A stretch of 13,157 nt of DNA from CAYXRK01 sp964467615 (GTDB lineage: Bacteria; Hydrogenedentota; Hydrogenedentia; Hydrogenedentales; GCA-2746185). The translations under genes were made by a program, and so were the position numbers. Positions 1 through 6,014 of the stretch are shown piece after piece; the first letter of the stretch is position 1, and each line of letters starts with the position of its first letter. The notes below the pieces were generated by a model, which searched no databases, had not been told where the DNA came from, and worked only from the letters and a program-made list of their open reading frames with translations. The stretch spans positions 1 to 13,157 of the forward strand of contig CAYXRK010000137.1 of assembly GCA_964467615.1 (NCBI GenBank), in the 5' to 3' direction.

Positions 1-54
<54 letters not shown>

Positions 55-133
55 TTCGCACTACTCCGATTCTCATCCTTTCCGGATGAACGCTCGCCTT
101 CATGACAACTCGCAATCGTAATCGATCTCGTAC

Positions 134-164
134 GCGCGTGACGCCGCTGCATCGTCACACGCGC
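134..164 (-). terminator. GC-rich hairpin at the end of the CoA-transferase gene
   Basis: The arms gcgcgtgacg (134-143) and cgtcacacgcgc (153-164) pair with a 2-base bulge around a 9-base loop. The stop codon of the minus-strand gene (155-157) lies within one arm. No T-tract follows on the minus strand, so intrinsic termination is uncertain. It could instead stabilise the 3' end of the mRNA. Confidence 0.3.
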
Positions 165-1543
165 ACGAAGAAGTGATCCGGCGGCGCGGGCAGCTTGTCG
201 ACTTTGTCCATTCGATAACCCGCGGCGGCCATGTCGCGCGCGAGCGGTTCGCGGAAATCCGGATGGGCAATGTTGACGAGGGCCGCGGCGCGGCGTTCGA
301 GCGGCAAGCATTTGAGCCGCACTGCGCCGTACTCCGTAACGACCCAATCGATTACGTGCTCCGGCACGGTGATGCGCGCGCCCTTCTCGAACTGCGCGAC
401 AACGTTTGACACGACGCGCCCGTCTTTCAGTTTCGTCGTTGACGGCAGGCACGAAATGCTTTGCCCGCCGGGCGACAACTGCGAACCGCAGGCGAACTCG
501 AACGCGCCGCCGAGCCCGCTGTAGGTCTTGGTCTGGAGGCAATGCGCGCAGGTCTGGCCCGAGGCGTCGACCATGAGGACGCTGTTTACCGAGGCCATCT
601 GATTGACCTGCGCGATCTTGTGGATGCTGTTGACCTCCTCGACCGGCAGCATGGCGATGCCCTTGTTCTCCCGCATCCAGTTGTGCAGCCGCTTGGTGCC
701 GAGCCCGAACGTCGCGACGGATATGCCGGCGTAGAGGCCCTTGTGCTCGTTCGTCACGCAGCCGGCTTCGATGAGATCAATGTGCGCTTCGCAGAACATC
801 TCCGTGTGGATGCCGAGTCCCTTGCGCTCGTGAAGCAGGTGGCCAATCGCCATCGGAATGGTGCCGAAGCCGAGTTGCACAGTCGTCTTGTCGGTAATGA
901 GTTTGGCGACGTTGCGCGCGATGCCCTGTTCGATCTCGTTCGGCGGCGGAACGGGATACTCCATCATCAGCGCGTCGTCTTCGACGATGATGTCGCAGAA
1001 GTCGATCGAAAGTTCGTTGTTGCCGAACTGCTCTAGTCCGAAGACTCGCGGGACGTTCTTGTTCACTTCAAAAACGATTTTGGTCTTGGGGCGGTGCTGC
1101 TTGAGGTGTTGGATCGCGTAGTACTCCCAACTGGCGGTCAATCCGAAGTTGAACATCCCGCGTTCGTCCATCGATCCGACGCGGAAGATGAAGTAGTCCA
1201 TGTCGCCGCCCATCCGCGCCACCCGGCCGCCGTCCGTAAACTGCGTCGGCGTGTAGTAGACGTTCTGGTTCGCCGCCTGCGCGGCGCGCTCGTTCGGGCC
1301 GATGAACCCCGTCATGCAAAACACGTGCGGGAACGTGTGCATGAACTTCGCCTCGGACGTCGAGATGCTCACGCCCACGTACAGCGGGTCGACGTCCGCG
1401 CAATGCTCCGCCATCGCCGCCATCGTCCCATACGGCTCGCCGTACCACACACCGAGATTGATGTACTCCCCAGGCCTAAACCGCTTGACCAGTTCCTCCT
1501 TGGTCGTCAGTTTTTCCTGGTACTTTTCCTGAAAATCGGTCAT
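155..1543 (-). CDS. Acetyl-CoA hydrolase/transferase family protein (4-hydroxybutyrate CoA-transferase-like)
   Basis: This is a 462-residue family I CoA-transferase, predicted cytosolic, which should move CoA between acyl groups (acetate, butyrate, 4-hydroxybutyrate or similar) through a glutamyl-CoA intermediate. The glycine-rich QLGFG motif is at 223-227. GIHTEM at 244-249 contains Glu248, the likely catalytic residue. The C-terminal domain shows YSGLGG at 341-346, VVTEYGA at 401-407 and the family hallmark IAHPDFR at 425-431. Length fits the family (about 430-500). ATG at 1543 is preferred because GAGAGGAAG lies about 9 bases upstream. A longer frame to 1639 would add 32 unconserved residues and overlap the next gene. 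Oddities: a CAHC motif (332-335) and AFEF (347-350) replace what is usually a Cys-Ser-Asp-Ser-like stretch and GQxDF. Family assignment is firm; the substrate is not readable. Confidence 0.9.
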   Translation of the reverse strand: MTDFQEKYQEKLTTKEELVKRFRPGEYINLGVWYGEPYGTMAAMAEHCADVDPLYVGVSISTSEAKFMHTFPHVFCMTGFIGPNERAAQAANQNVYYTPTQFTDGGRVARMGGDMDYFIFRVGSMDERGMFNFGLTASWEYYAIQHLKQHRPKTKIVFEVNKNVPRVFGLEQFGNNELSIDFCDIIVEDDALMMEYPVPPPNEIEQGIARNVAKLITDKTTVQLGFGTIPMAIGHLLHERKGLGIHTEMFCEAHIDLIEAGCVTNEHKGLYAGISVATFGLGTKRLHNWMRENKGIAMLPVEEVNSIHKIAQVNQMASVNSVLMVDASGQTCAHCLQTKTYSGLGGAFEFACGSQLSPGGQSISCLPSTTKLKDGRVVSNVVAQFEKGARITVPEHVIDWVVTEYGAVRLKCLPLERRAAALVNIAHPDFREPLARDMAAAGYRMDKVDKLPAPPDHFFVRV

Positions 1544-1628
1544 GTCGTGCCGCTTCCTCTCTTTTATCTTCCCAACGATGGGGCAACGCCGAATAACGTA
1601 CGGATTGCGTAGCGGTCCAGCGAATTCG

Positions 1629-2396
1629 TTATCGCTCAATCGAAACTCTGGATCGCCACGTCGCGGACAGGGATCGTTGGTGGTAACAGCGTACTTCCAA
1701 AGAACCGTGAGGATCGGAAATGATTCGTGCTCTTGGCCGTGACGCCAGGTTACCGACGATCACTAGCAAATAGTCAATTCCTCGGACTTTTGCTTCTGAC
1801 CACTCCCTATCTGTAAACAGGACGTCTCCTTTTAGTCCCTTCATCCCCTTGATTTCGATCACCTTTTGAGGATCGGTCCGTACGCCGAAATCGAAGCCAC
1901 ACGCGGCGTTACGAAGGTCAACGAGTTCTCCGGGCGGAATTTTGGCGATTGTTGCCGAATGCGACAAAAAGTATTCTTCTGCTCGTCTTCCTGTCAAGAG
2001 ACGCTCCGCCGTATTGAAGACGGGGCGAGTAATGCCGGCGAGCGAGTCGACCGCCTCACTTATTGACTCGAAATCGCGATGAAGAATTCGGTCAACGAGT
2101 TCAAGTAGTGCATCATCGCTCAGATCATGGAGTTCCGCAAGTATGCGTTGCCTTGAAGTCCGAAGCGGCCGGTTGCGCCAACCTTGCCGCGCGTTGCCAT
2201 GGAAGGGGTCGAACTCGTCGCGCAGGTTTTTCACGCTTGAACCCGGCAAGCCGAGCGATTCACTGGCTTCGGCGAACGCCAACCTCCACGTTGATAGACC
2301 CCGCGCGTCCAGATAACGCACATCTAACCTACTCATCACGTAGCCAACAACGATTGCCCCAGCGTCGATCCGCTGAGACCGCAACTTAGTTTTCAT
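1629..2396 (-). CDS. DUF3883 domain protein, putative PD-(D/E)XK nuclease
   Basis: A 255-residue protein. Residues about 8-105 form a helical N-terminal region with the motif SVKNLRDEFDP (54-64) followed by N-x-R-x-GW (68-73). This pattern is seen at the front of other restriction-associated DUF3883 proteins (from memory of the family). Residues about 135-225 match DUF3883: GRRAEEYF (136-143), CGFDFGVR (166-173), EIK (181-183), the FTDREWSEA segment (194-202) and YLLVIVGN (209-216). D169, E181 and K183 fit a PD-(D/E)XK active site, so DNA cleavage is plausible but unproven. ATG at 2396 is chosen because GAGG lies 8 bases upstream and the conserved region begins here; the frame stays open to 2636 without family-like sequence. 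It lies 85 bases upstream of the CoA-transferase gene on the same strand. No methyltransferase or helicase partner is visible. Its base composition looks less GC-rich than its neighbours, which hints at transfer. Confidence 0.75.
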   Translation of the reverse strand: MKTKLRSQRIDAGAIVVGYVMSRLDVRYLDARGLSTWRLAFAEASESLGLPGSSVKNLRDEFDPFHGNARQGWRNRPLRTSRQRILAELHDLSDDALLELVDRILHRDFESISEAVDSLAGITRPVFNTAERLLTGRRAEEYFLSHSATIAKIPPGELVDLRNAACGFDFGVRTDPQKVIEIKGMKGLKGDVLFTDREWSEAKVRGIDYLLVIVGNLASRPRARIISDPHGSLEVRCYHQRSLSATWRSRVSIER

Positions 2397-2439
2397 GGGA
2401 ATAGCCTCGAACTGGTAAGCAGCAGGCACGGCCCACAAT

Positions 2440-2455
2440 GAACCATCAGTGGTTC
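2440..2455. promoter_or_regulatory. Perfect inverted repeat GAACCA-TCAG-TGGTTC
   Basis: A 6-bp perfect dyad with a 4-base centre, 44-60 bases upstream of the DUF3883 start. A T-rich stretch (gttttggtt) follows on the + strand. It could be an operator for the minus-strand gene or a weak hairpin in its leader. The sequence alone does not decide this. Confidence 0.3.
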
Positions 2456-2685
2456 GTTTTGGTTCTGGACCAAAAAACCTTGGCAGAACAGTTTCGGAAT
2501 CGCCTGCAGCCGTCCCTTGCGTCCACGAGGGTGAATCAAGCCACCTGAGCATACTACTTGTGTCGAGGGCGAATTGGTTACGAAATGAGGCCCATCGACA
2601 ACTGGGAACGAAGGCGCGGCCGCGAACCCGCTTCACATTGTCGCGGCGTGGAAATCAGCAGTCCGTCATATTGATGATCGGGCAG

Positions 2686-2694
2686 TGATAGAAT
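2686..2694 (+). promoter_or_regulatory. Extended -10 promoter candidate for the permease gene
   Basis: TG-A-TAGAAT is an extended -10 element (5 of 6 to TATAAT). No good -35 box lies 16-18 bases upstream, which is usual for extended -10 promoters. Transcription would start near 2701, giving a leader of about 67 bases before the ATG at 2768. Confidence 0.35.
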
Positions 2695-2767
2695 GCGCGA
2701 CTCGAGTAACGTTTTGCGGTTTTGCGAGAGGCCGCTCCGCGCACCGTAACTATCGATCGGAGGGACT

Positions 2768-4216
2768 ATGACCGGCCGCACCACAGAATCCAGCACCATA
2801 CATTCCTCCGGGCTAGTGACGCGGCTTGGGGTCGCGACGGCGATCATGATTGTCATGGGGAGCATTATCGGCTCGGGGGTGTTCAAGAAAAGTTCGGTGA
2901 TGGCGGCGGAGGTGCAATCGCCTGGGTTGCTGTTGGCGTGTTGGGCGATTGCCGGCGTCGTAACGCTGTTGGGCACGTTGACGAACGCGGAAATCAGCGG
3001 GCTGATCGCCGAGCCGGGCGGCCAGTATCAATTCCTCAAGCACATGTATGGCCGCGCGTTTTCATTCTTCTATGGATGGTCCTGTTTCACTGTAATCCAG
3101 ACGGCGTCGATTTCGTCGCTGGCGTACGTGTTTTCCGAATCGGCGAACACGTTTTTTTCGTTCCCGCGATTTTCGGAATCGATTGAGTCGCTGAACATAT
3201 TCGGCATTTTCAAGCCGTTCGATAATTTCGGCGTCAAGGCGTTTGCAATTGCGACCATTGCTTCCTTGACCATTGCGAACTTTTTCGGCGTCGTGTTCGG
3301 CGGCGTTATTTCGAACGTCTTTACGGTACTCAAGCTGCTGGGCATCGGTGCGGTAGTCGTGCTCGGCTTTGCGATGAGCGGCGGGACGGTGGACCACTAT
3401 TGGCCGCTGATGGAGTCGCCGAGCGCCGAGTATCACTCGTCGTTGGGATTATTCGGGGCGATGTTCGCGGCGTTCCTGGGGGCGTTCTGGGCGTATGAAG
3501 GGTGGATTAACATCACGTTTCTGGGTGGCGAAATTCGGAACCCGAAGCGGAATATTCCGATCGCGCTAATCTCGGGCGTGACGGGCGTCATCGTGGTCTA
3601 TCTGCTTGCGAACCTCGCCTATTTGTACGTAATGCCGGTTGAGGAGATGGCGCGACTAAAAGAGATTGAGAATTCCATCGTAGCGGTCGAGGTGATGCGG
3701 ACTTTCATGGGCGACCACGGCGCAGAATTCATCGCGGTGCTCATTCTGGTTTCAACGTTCGGCGCGACGAATTGCACGCTGATGCCCGCTTCACGAATCT
3801 ACTTCGCGATGGCGCGCGACGGTCTCTTCTTCCGGCCGGCCGCAGGTGTCCACGCGGTATATCGCACGCCGGCGGTGTCGTTGCTCCTCCAGGGCGCGTG
3901 GGCGTCGGTGCTCGTGCTGAGCGGCACGTTCGACCAACTTACGGACATGGTTGTCTTTGCTCAGTTTATTTTCTACGGCCTCGGCGCGGCGGGCATATTT
4001 GTACTGCGCAGGACGATGCGCGATCAGATTCGCACCTACAAAGTCCCTGGGTATCCCGTTGTGCCGCTTCTATTCGTGGCGTTCTGCATCGTGCTCGTAG
4101 TCGTGACGTGCATTCAAAACCCCCGCGAAGCCGGTATCGGTCTTGCTTTGTTGCTCGCTGGGACACCCTTCTACTGGGTATGGCGAAAACAGATCGGAAC
4201 CGCAGCCGGCGAATAG
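2768..4216 (+). CDS. APC family amino acid permease (LAT/SteT-like)
   Basis: A 482-residue inner-membrane transporter of the amino acid-polyamine-organocation superfamily, expected to have 12 membrane segments. TM1 carries the substrate-binding signature GSIIGSGVF (31-39). The TM6 region has the sequence AYEGWINITFLGGEIRNP, which matches the 'a-yeGW-----gEi-nP-rniP' pattern of the LAT/SteT (serine-threonine exchanger) branch. Length fits the family. The start is supported by GGAGGG five to seven bases upstream of the ATG. The hydrophilic N-terminus (about 16 residues) and short C-terminal tail are presumably cytoplasmic. The gene stands alone and converges on the Hsp20 pair, with a shared hairpin immediately after the stop. 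Amino-acid exchange or uptake is the likely role. The substrate cannot be read from the sequence. Confidence 0.9.
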   Translation: MTGRTTESSTIHSSGLVTRLGVATAIMIVMGSIIGSGVFKKSSVMAAEVQSPGLLLACWAIAGVVTLLGTLTNAEISGLIAEPGGQYQFLKHMYGRAFSFFYGWSCFTVIQTASISSLAYVFSESANTFFSFPRFSESIESLNIFGIFKPFDNFGVKAFAIATIASLTIANFFGVVFGGVISNVFTVLKLLGIGAVVVLGFAMSGGTVDHYWPLMESPSAEYHSSLGLFGAMFAAFLGAFWAYEGWINITFLGGEIRNPKRNIPIALISGVTGVIVVYLLANLAYLYVMPVEEMARLKEIENSIVAVEVMRTFMGDHGAEFIAVLILVSTFGATNCTLMPASRIYFAMARDGLFFRPAAGVHAVYRTPAVSLLLQGAWASVLVLSGTFDQLTDMVVFAQFIFYGLGAAGIFVLRRTMRDQIRTYKVPGYPVVPLLFVAFCIVLVVVTCIQNPREAGIGLALLLAGTPFYWVWRKQIGTAAGE

Positions 4217-4223
4217 AAAAAGC

Positions 4224-4265
4224 ATTGCCCCCGCGCGGGCGATAGCAAGGCCGCGCGGGGGCAAT
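4224..4265. terminator. Bidirectional intrinsic terminator between the permease and the Hsp20 genes
   Basis: The arms 4224-4238 and 4251-4265 are a perfect 15-bp inverted repeat (attgcccccgcgcgg and its complement) with a 12-base loop. On the minus strand the hairpin is followed by gcTTTTTc, a proper T-tract, so it should end the Hsp20 transcript about 30 bases after its stop codon. On the + strand it starts 8 bases after the permease stop and is followed by only a short AT-rich stretch, so termination there may be weaker. Confidence 0.85.
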
Positions 4266-4294
4266 TCGCAATGTTCGAGCGGCGAGTAGCTTGG

Positions 4295-4636
4295 TTAGTT
4301 GACGTTGATGACGCGCGGCTTGACGTGTTCCGCCTTCGGGACCGTCAATTTCAGTATGCCGTCGTTCATCTCCGCGGTGATCTTGTCCGGCTGGACGCCT
4401 TTTCCCAACGTGAAGACGCGCCAGTAGCCGGCGTCGGCGCGCTCGGCCAATCTCAACGCGCCGTTGTTGGTGCGGACTTGGCGGTGCCCCTTCAAGGTAA
4501 GTTCGCCGTCGCACACTTCGATTTCGAGGCCGGTCTTCGTAACGCCGGGCAATTCGGCCTCGATTTGCACGTTCTGATCGTCCTCGACGATGTTCACGCG
4601 CGGTGTGATGAAACATTCTTTGGTTGCCGTTGACAT
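4295..4636 (-). CDS. Short Hsp20/alpha-crystallin small heat-shock protein
   Basis: A 113-residue ATP-independent holdase chaperone. Nearly the whole protein is an alpha-crystallin domain: PRVNIVEDD near the start, AELPGV in the middle, and the conserved NDGILKLTVPK near the end, followed by a C-terminal VINVN tail that resembles the I-x-I/V docking motif. The N-terminal arm is only about 14 residues, shorter than usual, so large oligomers may depend on its partner. The start at 4636 is preferred over the ATG at 4645: the AGGAG touches the upstream ATG with no spacing but sits 9 bases before the ATG at 4636. It lies 45 bases downstream of the longer Hsp20 gene on the same strand, so co-transcription is likely. 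The hairpin at 4224-4265 should end the transcript. Confidence 0.9.
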   Translation of the reverse strand: MSTATKECFITPRVNIVEDDQNVQIEAELPGVTKTGLEIEVCDGELTLKGHRQVRTNNGALRLAERADAGYWRVFTLGKGVQPDKITAEMNDGILKLTVPKAEHVKPRVINVN

Positions 4637-4681
4637 GACTTGCATCTCCTCTGATCTAACAGGTTGCGGTTTGGTTTGAGG

Positions 4682-5137
4682 TTACTTTGCTTCTACCTTG
4701 ATCTGCCTTGGGCGTAGCTCGGCTCGCTTCGGGAGCGTGACTCGGAGGACGCCGTCCTCGAACTTCGCTTCCACCTTGTCTCCCTCGAATCCGCCGGGGA
4801 TATCGATGGAGCGCTGGAAGCTTCCGTACGAACGTTCGACACGGTGGACGTTCTTGTCCTTGTGCTCCGTCGATTCCTTGCGCTCTCCTCGGACGGTCAG
4901 CACGTTGTCGATGACCTCGAGGTGAATGTCTTCCTTCTTGAGGCCGGGCATATCGGCATCGACCACATAGGCGTTCTCGTTTTCGCGCAGGTCGATAGCG
5001 GGCACCCACGATCTCTTCCCGAGACTCGAGAACTCGGGCCACCCTTCGCCGAAAATCCGGTTAAAGTGGTTTTCGATGTCGCGCAAGGCATTCCACGGCG
5101 CGAGTTCCGTTCCGTTTGAACAGCGTACTAATGACAT
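4682..5137 (-). CDS. Hsp20/alpha-crystallin small heat-shock protein
   Basis: A 151-residue small heat-shock protein of standard class A length. The N-terminal arm (residues 1 to about 42) includes WNALRDIENHFNRIFGEG, a typical amphipathic segment. The alpha-crystallin domain follows, with PAIDLRENENAY, ADMPGL and the hallmark EDGVLRVTLPK. The C-terminal RQIKVEAK holds the I-x-V anchor that docks into neighbouring subunits. GGAG lies 8 bases before the ATG. It is the first gene of a two-gene Hsp20 unit, and the pair may co-assemble. No CIRCE element (TTAGCACTC inverted repeat) is present upstream, so HrcA control is not indicated. A sigma70-like promoter candidate is listed separately. Confidence 0.95.
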   Translation of the reverse strand: MSLVRCSNGTELAPWNALRDIENHFNRIFGEGWPEFSSLGKRSWVPAIDLRENENAYVVDADMPGLKKEDIHLEVIDNVLTVRGERKESTEHKDKNVHRVERSYGSFQRSIDIPGGFEGDKVEAKFEDGVLRVTLPKRAELRPRQIKVEAK

Positions 5138-5193
5138 GACTCTGTCTCCTTTTCGATTTCTCCGGCGCTGGGCCGGTGGTCAGTTACGCGAAT

Positions 5194-5222
5194 CGAATAC
5201 ACAGACGCATACGACATGCCAA
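5194..5222 (-). promoter_or_regulatory. Candidate promoter for the Hsp20 pair
   Basis: On the minus strand TTGGCA (5217-5222) and TATTCG (5194-5199) are separated by 17 bases. The -35 box is 5 of 6 to consensus and the -10 box 3 of 6. The leader to the ATG at 5137 would be about 50 bases. The weak -10 box leaves this uncertain, and a heat-shock sigma factor with other preferences is possible. Confidence 0.3.
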
Positions 5223-5409
5223 GGCGGACTCATCAGTCATAACCGTTTGATTTTAGGGAAGTTATAGATGACGCGTGATGGGACTCAGTGCCACAGCGTC
5301 GGGGCCCGTGCGTTTCGTGTTGAACGCGCCCTGTTGGATTTTGAAGCAGAGCCCGCGCGCAAGCGCATATCCGCCTGCAACGGTGAACAAGATTGTCGGG
5401 ACTCGAGAG

Positions 5410-5431
5410 CGGGAGTTCGTTGACAGTCCAT
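5410..5431 (+). repeat. Upstream copy of a split 22-base direct repeat
   Basis: cgggagttcgt (5410-5420) runs straight into tgacagtccat (5421-5431). Both halves recur at 5879-5889 (11 of 11 identical) and 5900-5910 (10 of 11), where a 10-base spacer separates them. This copy overlaps the -35 box of the TIGR04073 gene promoter, so it could be a regulator site or the trace of a promoter duplication. Confidence 0.55.
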
Positions 5432-5448
5432 AGTCGCTCTGATATCCT
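5420..5448 (+). promoter_or_regulatory. Near-consensus sigma70 promoter for the TIGR04073-family gene
   Basis: TTGACA (5420-5425, perfect -35), a 17-base spacer and TATCCT (5443-5448, 4 of 6 to TATAAT). Transcription would start near 5455, leaving a leader of about 36 bases with GGGAG placed 9 bases before the ATG at 5491. This is among the best promoter matches in the window. Confidence 0.7.
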
Positions 5449-5490
5449 TCGAAACGAAACGCCTTTACGAGAGCGAGGGAGTGGTTTGCC

Positions 5491-5871
5491 ATGGTCGTCT
5501 TGCGCGCGCGAATTCGCCTCATCAGCACGTTGGTGCTCGTAGCCTTTGCGATCGGCAGCGGCGCGGGATGGGCCCAGAGCTACGACCCAGACCAAGATAT
5601 TCCCAAGCCGACGCTTTGGGAAAAGCGGCTCAACAAACTAGGGCGCGGCATTTCGAATGTTATCTTTGGCTGGGCCGAAATTCCGCTCACGTTCGACCGC
5701 AAGATGAAGGAAGGTAAGCCGTTGGCTTATCTCCTGGCCGCGGTACCGGTCGTGGGAACGGCGAAGGCGCTCGTCCGTACGGGGGTAGGCATCAAGGAGG
5801 TCTTTACATTCGGTAAGACCTCGCCGGAAGTCAACTACGAAGCGATTCTCGAACCCGAGTACGTGTTCTAG
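5491..5871 (+). CDS. Exosortase system-associated protein, TIGR04073 family
   Basis: A 126-residue exported protein of unknown function. Residues 1-28 form a signal peptide: a basic start, a hydrophobic core (ISTLVLVAFAIG) and a likely signal peptidase I site after GWA. The mature part shows the family pattern: a KLGRGISNVIFGWAEIPLT segment (49-67), G-V-G-I-K-E-V-F-T-F (98-107) and the C-terminal EPEYVF (121-126). Length is typical. From family knowledge, members occur in genomes that encode exosortase/PEP-CTERM-type protein sorting; a direct role has not been shown. GGGAG lies 9 bases before the ATG and a strong promoter precedes it. No exosortase or PEP-CTERM protein is in this window. The HDOD gene begins 143 bases downstream, so read-through into it is possible. 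Family membership rests on recalled motif pattern. Confidence 0.75.
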   Translation: MVVLRARIRLISTLVLVAFAIGSGAGWAQSYDPDQDIPKPTLWEKRLNKLGRGISNVIFGWAEIPLTFDRKMKEGKPLAYLLAAVPVVGTAKALVRTGVGIKEVFTFGKTSPEVNYEAILEPEYVF

Positions 5872-5878
5872 CTTTACT

Positions 5879-5910
5879 CGGGAGTTCGTAATTCTCGTGT
5901 GACGGTCCAT
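5879..5910 (+). repeat. Downstream copy of the split direct repeat, ahead of the HDOD gene
   Basis: cgggagttcgt (5879-5889), a 10-base insert, then tgacggtccat (5900-5910), matching 5410-5431. The bases that follow (tctcgcttcg) also resemble those after the first copy (agtcgctctg). It starts 7 bases after the stop of the TIGR04073-family gene and ends 104 bases before the HDOD start. No good -10 box sits at the corresponding place, so if it acts, it may do so as a regulator site. Confidence 0.5.
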
Positions 5911-6014
5911 TCTCGCTTCGCCACGCTATCGCGAGGAACGGTTCGGTTTCGCTGAAATGAAGCGTGCCGGCGCGCACGATTGCTTAGCTACGGTACTACT
6001 GGGGGAACGCGAAC

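Larger units (their letters stand above)
2397..2767. other. Divergent intergenic region between the DUF3883 and permease genes
   Basis: These 371 bases hold no convincing gene. They contain the ribosome-binding site of the minus-strand DUF3883 gene, a 16-base perfect dyad (2440-2455) and an extended -10 element for the permease (2686-2694). No clear minus-strand promoter for the DUF3883 gene was recognised. The open frames crossing the region are extensions or shadows of the flanking genes. Confidence 0.6.
5138..5490. other. Divergent intergenic region between the Hsp20 and TIGR04073 genes
   Basis: These 353 bases hold the Hsp20 leader and promoter candidate, and the strong promoter of the downstream gene. 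A small hairpin (CCGGC 5162-5166 / GCCGG 5172-5176) lies in the Hsp20 leader upstream of its ribosome-binding site; it does not obviously mask that site, so a thermosensor is not supported. A 51-codon + frame (5268-5423) follows an AGGGA box, but nothing else supports it. No other gene is convincing. Confidence 0.6.

Noticed and set aside
1544..1639. 32-residue N-terminal extension of the CoA-transferase
   Set aside because: The ATG at 1543 has a well-placed ribosome-binding site and starts the family-like sequence; the extension would overlap the upstream gene.
2397..2636. 80-residue N-terminal extension of the DUF3883 protein
   Set aside because: No family-like sequence; the ATG at 2396 has GAGG 8 bases upstream and begins the conserved region.
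5138..5180. RNA thermometer in the Hsp20 leader
   Set aside because: The CCGGC/GCCGG hairpin does not include or pair with the ribosome-binding site, and no ROSE-like or four-U element was seen.
5268..5423. 51-codon + strand frame after an AGGGA box in the Hsp20-TIGR04073 gap
   Set aside because: No signal peptide, membrane segment or recognisable motif, and its stop lies in the -35 box of the next promoter; only the ribosome-binding-site-like box supports it.
5262..5492. 76-codon minus-strand frame overlapping the TIGR04073 gene start and promoter
   Set aside because: Weak ribosome-binding site, overlaps a near-consensus divergent promoter, and no family resemblance.
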